Translations under genes and position numbers: made by a program | Notes under the pieces: generated by a model | Databases searched by the model: none | What the model saw: the letters and a program-made list of their open reading frames with translations, nothing else | What the model was told of the DNA's origin: nothing | Part shown: positions 5,790 to 5,799 of the stretch, piece after piece | Layout: each line of letters begins with the position of its first letter | How positions within the stretch are numbered: the first letter of the stretch is position 1 | From: an uncultured Mediterraneibacter sp. | Lineage (GTDB): Bacteria > Bacillota > Clostridia > Lachnospirales > Lachnospiraceae | Direction: 5' to 3' | Assembly: GCA_934418295.1 (NCBI GenBank) | Contig: CAKRWZ010000095.1 | Location: 1-5,799 of the forward strand | DNA: 5,799 nt

Positions 5790-5799
5790 TAAGTAAAAA

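Overview
The window looks like ordinary chromosomal core sequence from a low-to-mid GC Firmicute. The L32 N-terminus (starting MSICPKNKSSKARRDKRR), the acetate kinase and the DUF711 protein all resemble those of Clostridia, most likely a gut Lachnospiraceae; this is judged from remembered family sequences, not from a search. There are six protein genes. I see no rRNA, tRNA, CRISPR array, insertion sequence or phage gene.

Layout. Left block, plus strand: a PFL/DUF711 (UPF0210) protein cut off at its 5' end by the window edge, then after 101 bases a DegV-family fatty-acid-binding protein. Middle, minus strand: tmcAL, the tRNA(Met) cytidine acetate ligase, which converges on the DegV gene with a 36-base gap. 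A 269-base, very AT-rich divergent intergenic region (3547-3815) separates tmcAL from ackA. It carries one recognisable promoter for each gene, several TTGTATA/TATACAA elements, and an imperfect 13-bp dyad at the predicted ackA transcription start. Right block, plus strand: ackA (acetate kinase), then yceD (DUF177) behind a near-perfect sigma-A promoter, then rpmF (ribosomal protein L32), which begins with GTG and is too short for simple ORF lists.

How the genes relate. tmcAL, yceD and rpmF are neighbours in other Firmicutes (ylbM-ylbN-rpmF in Bacillus subtilis), so this is a conserved translation-related neighbourhood. Here tmcAL is inverted and ackA lies in between. TmcAL and AckA both act on acetate plus ATP, so their shared divergent control region is the most thought-provoking feature. 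yceD and rpmF form a tight pair: the rpmF Shine-Dalgarno overlaps the end of yceD. No pta gene lies beside ackA in the window.

I found no clearly new system. The second-look items are the tmcAL/ackA control region, the start-site correction in yceD, and the unusual N-terminus of the DUF711 protein.
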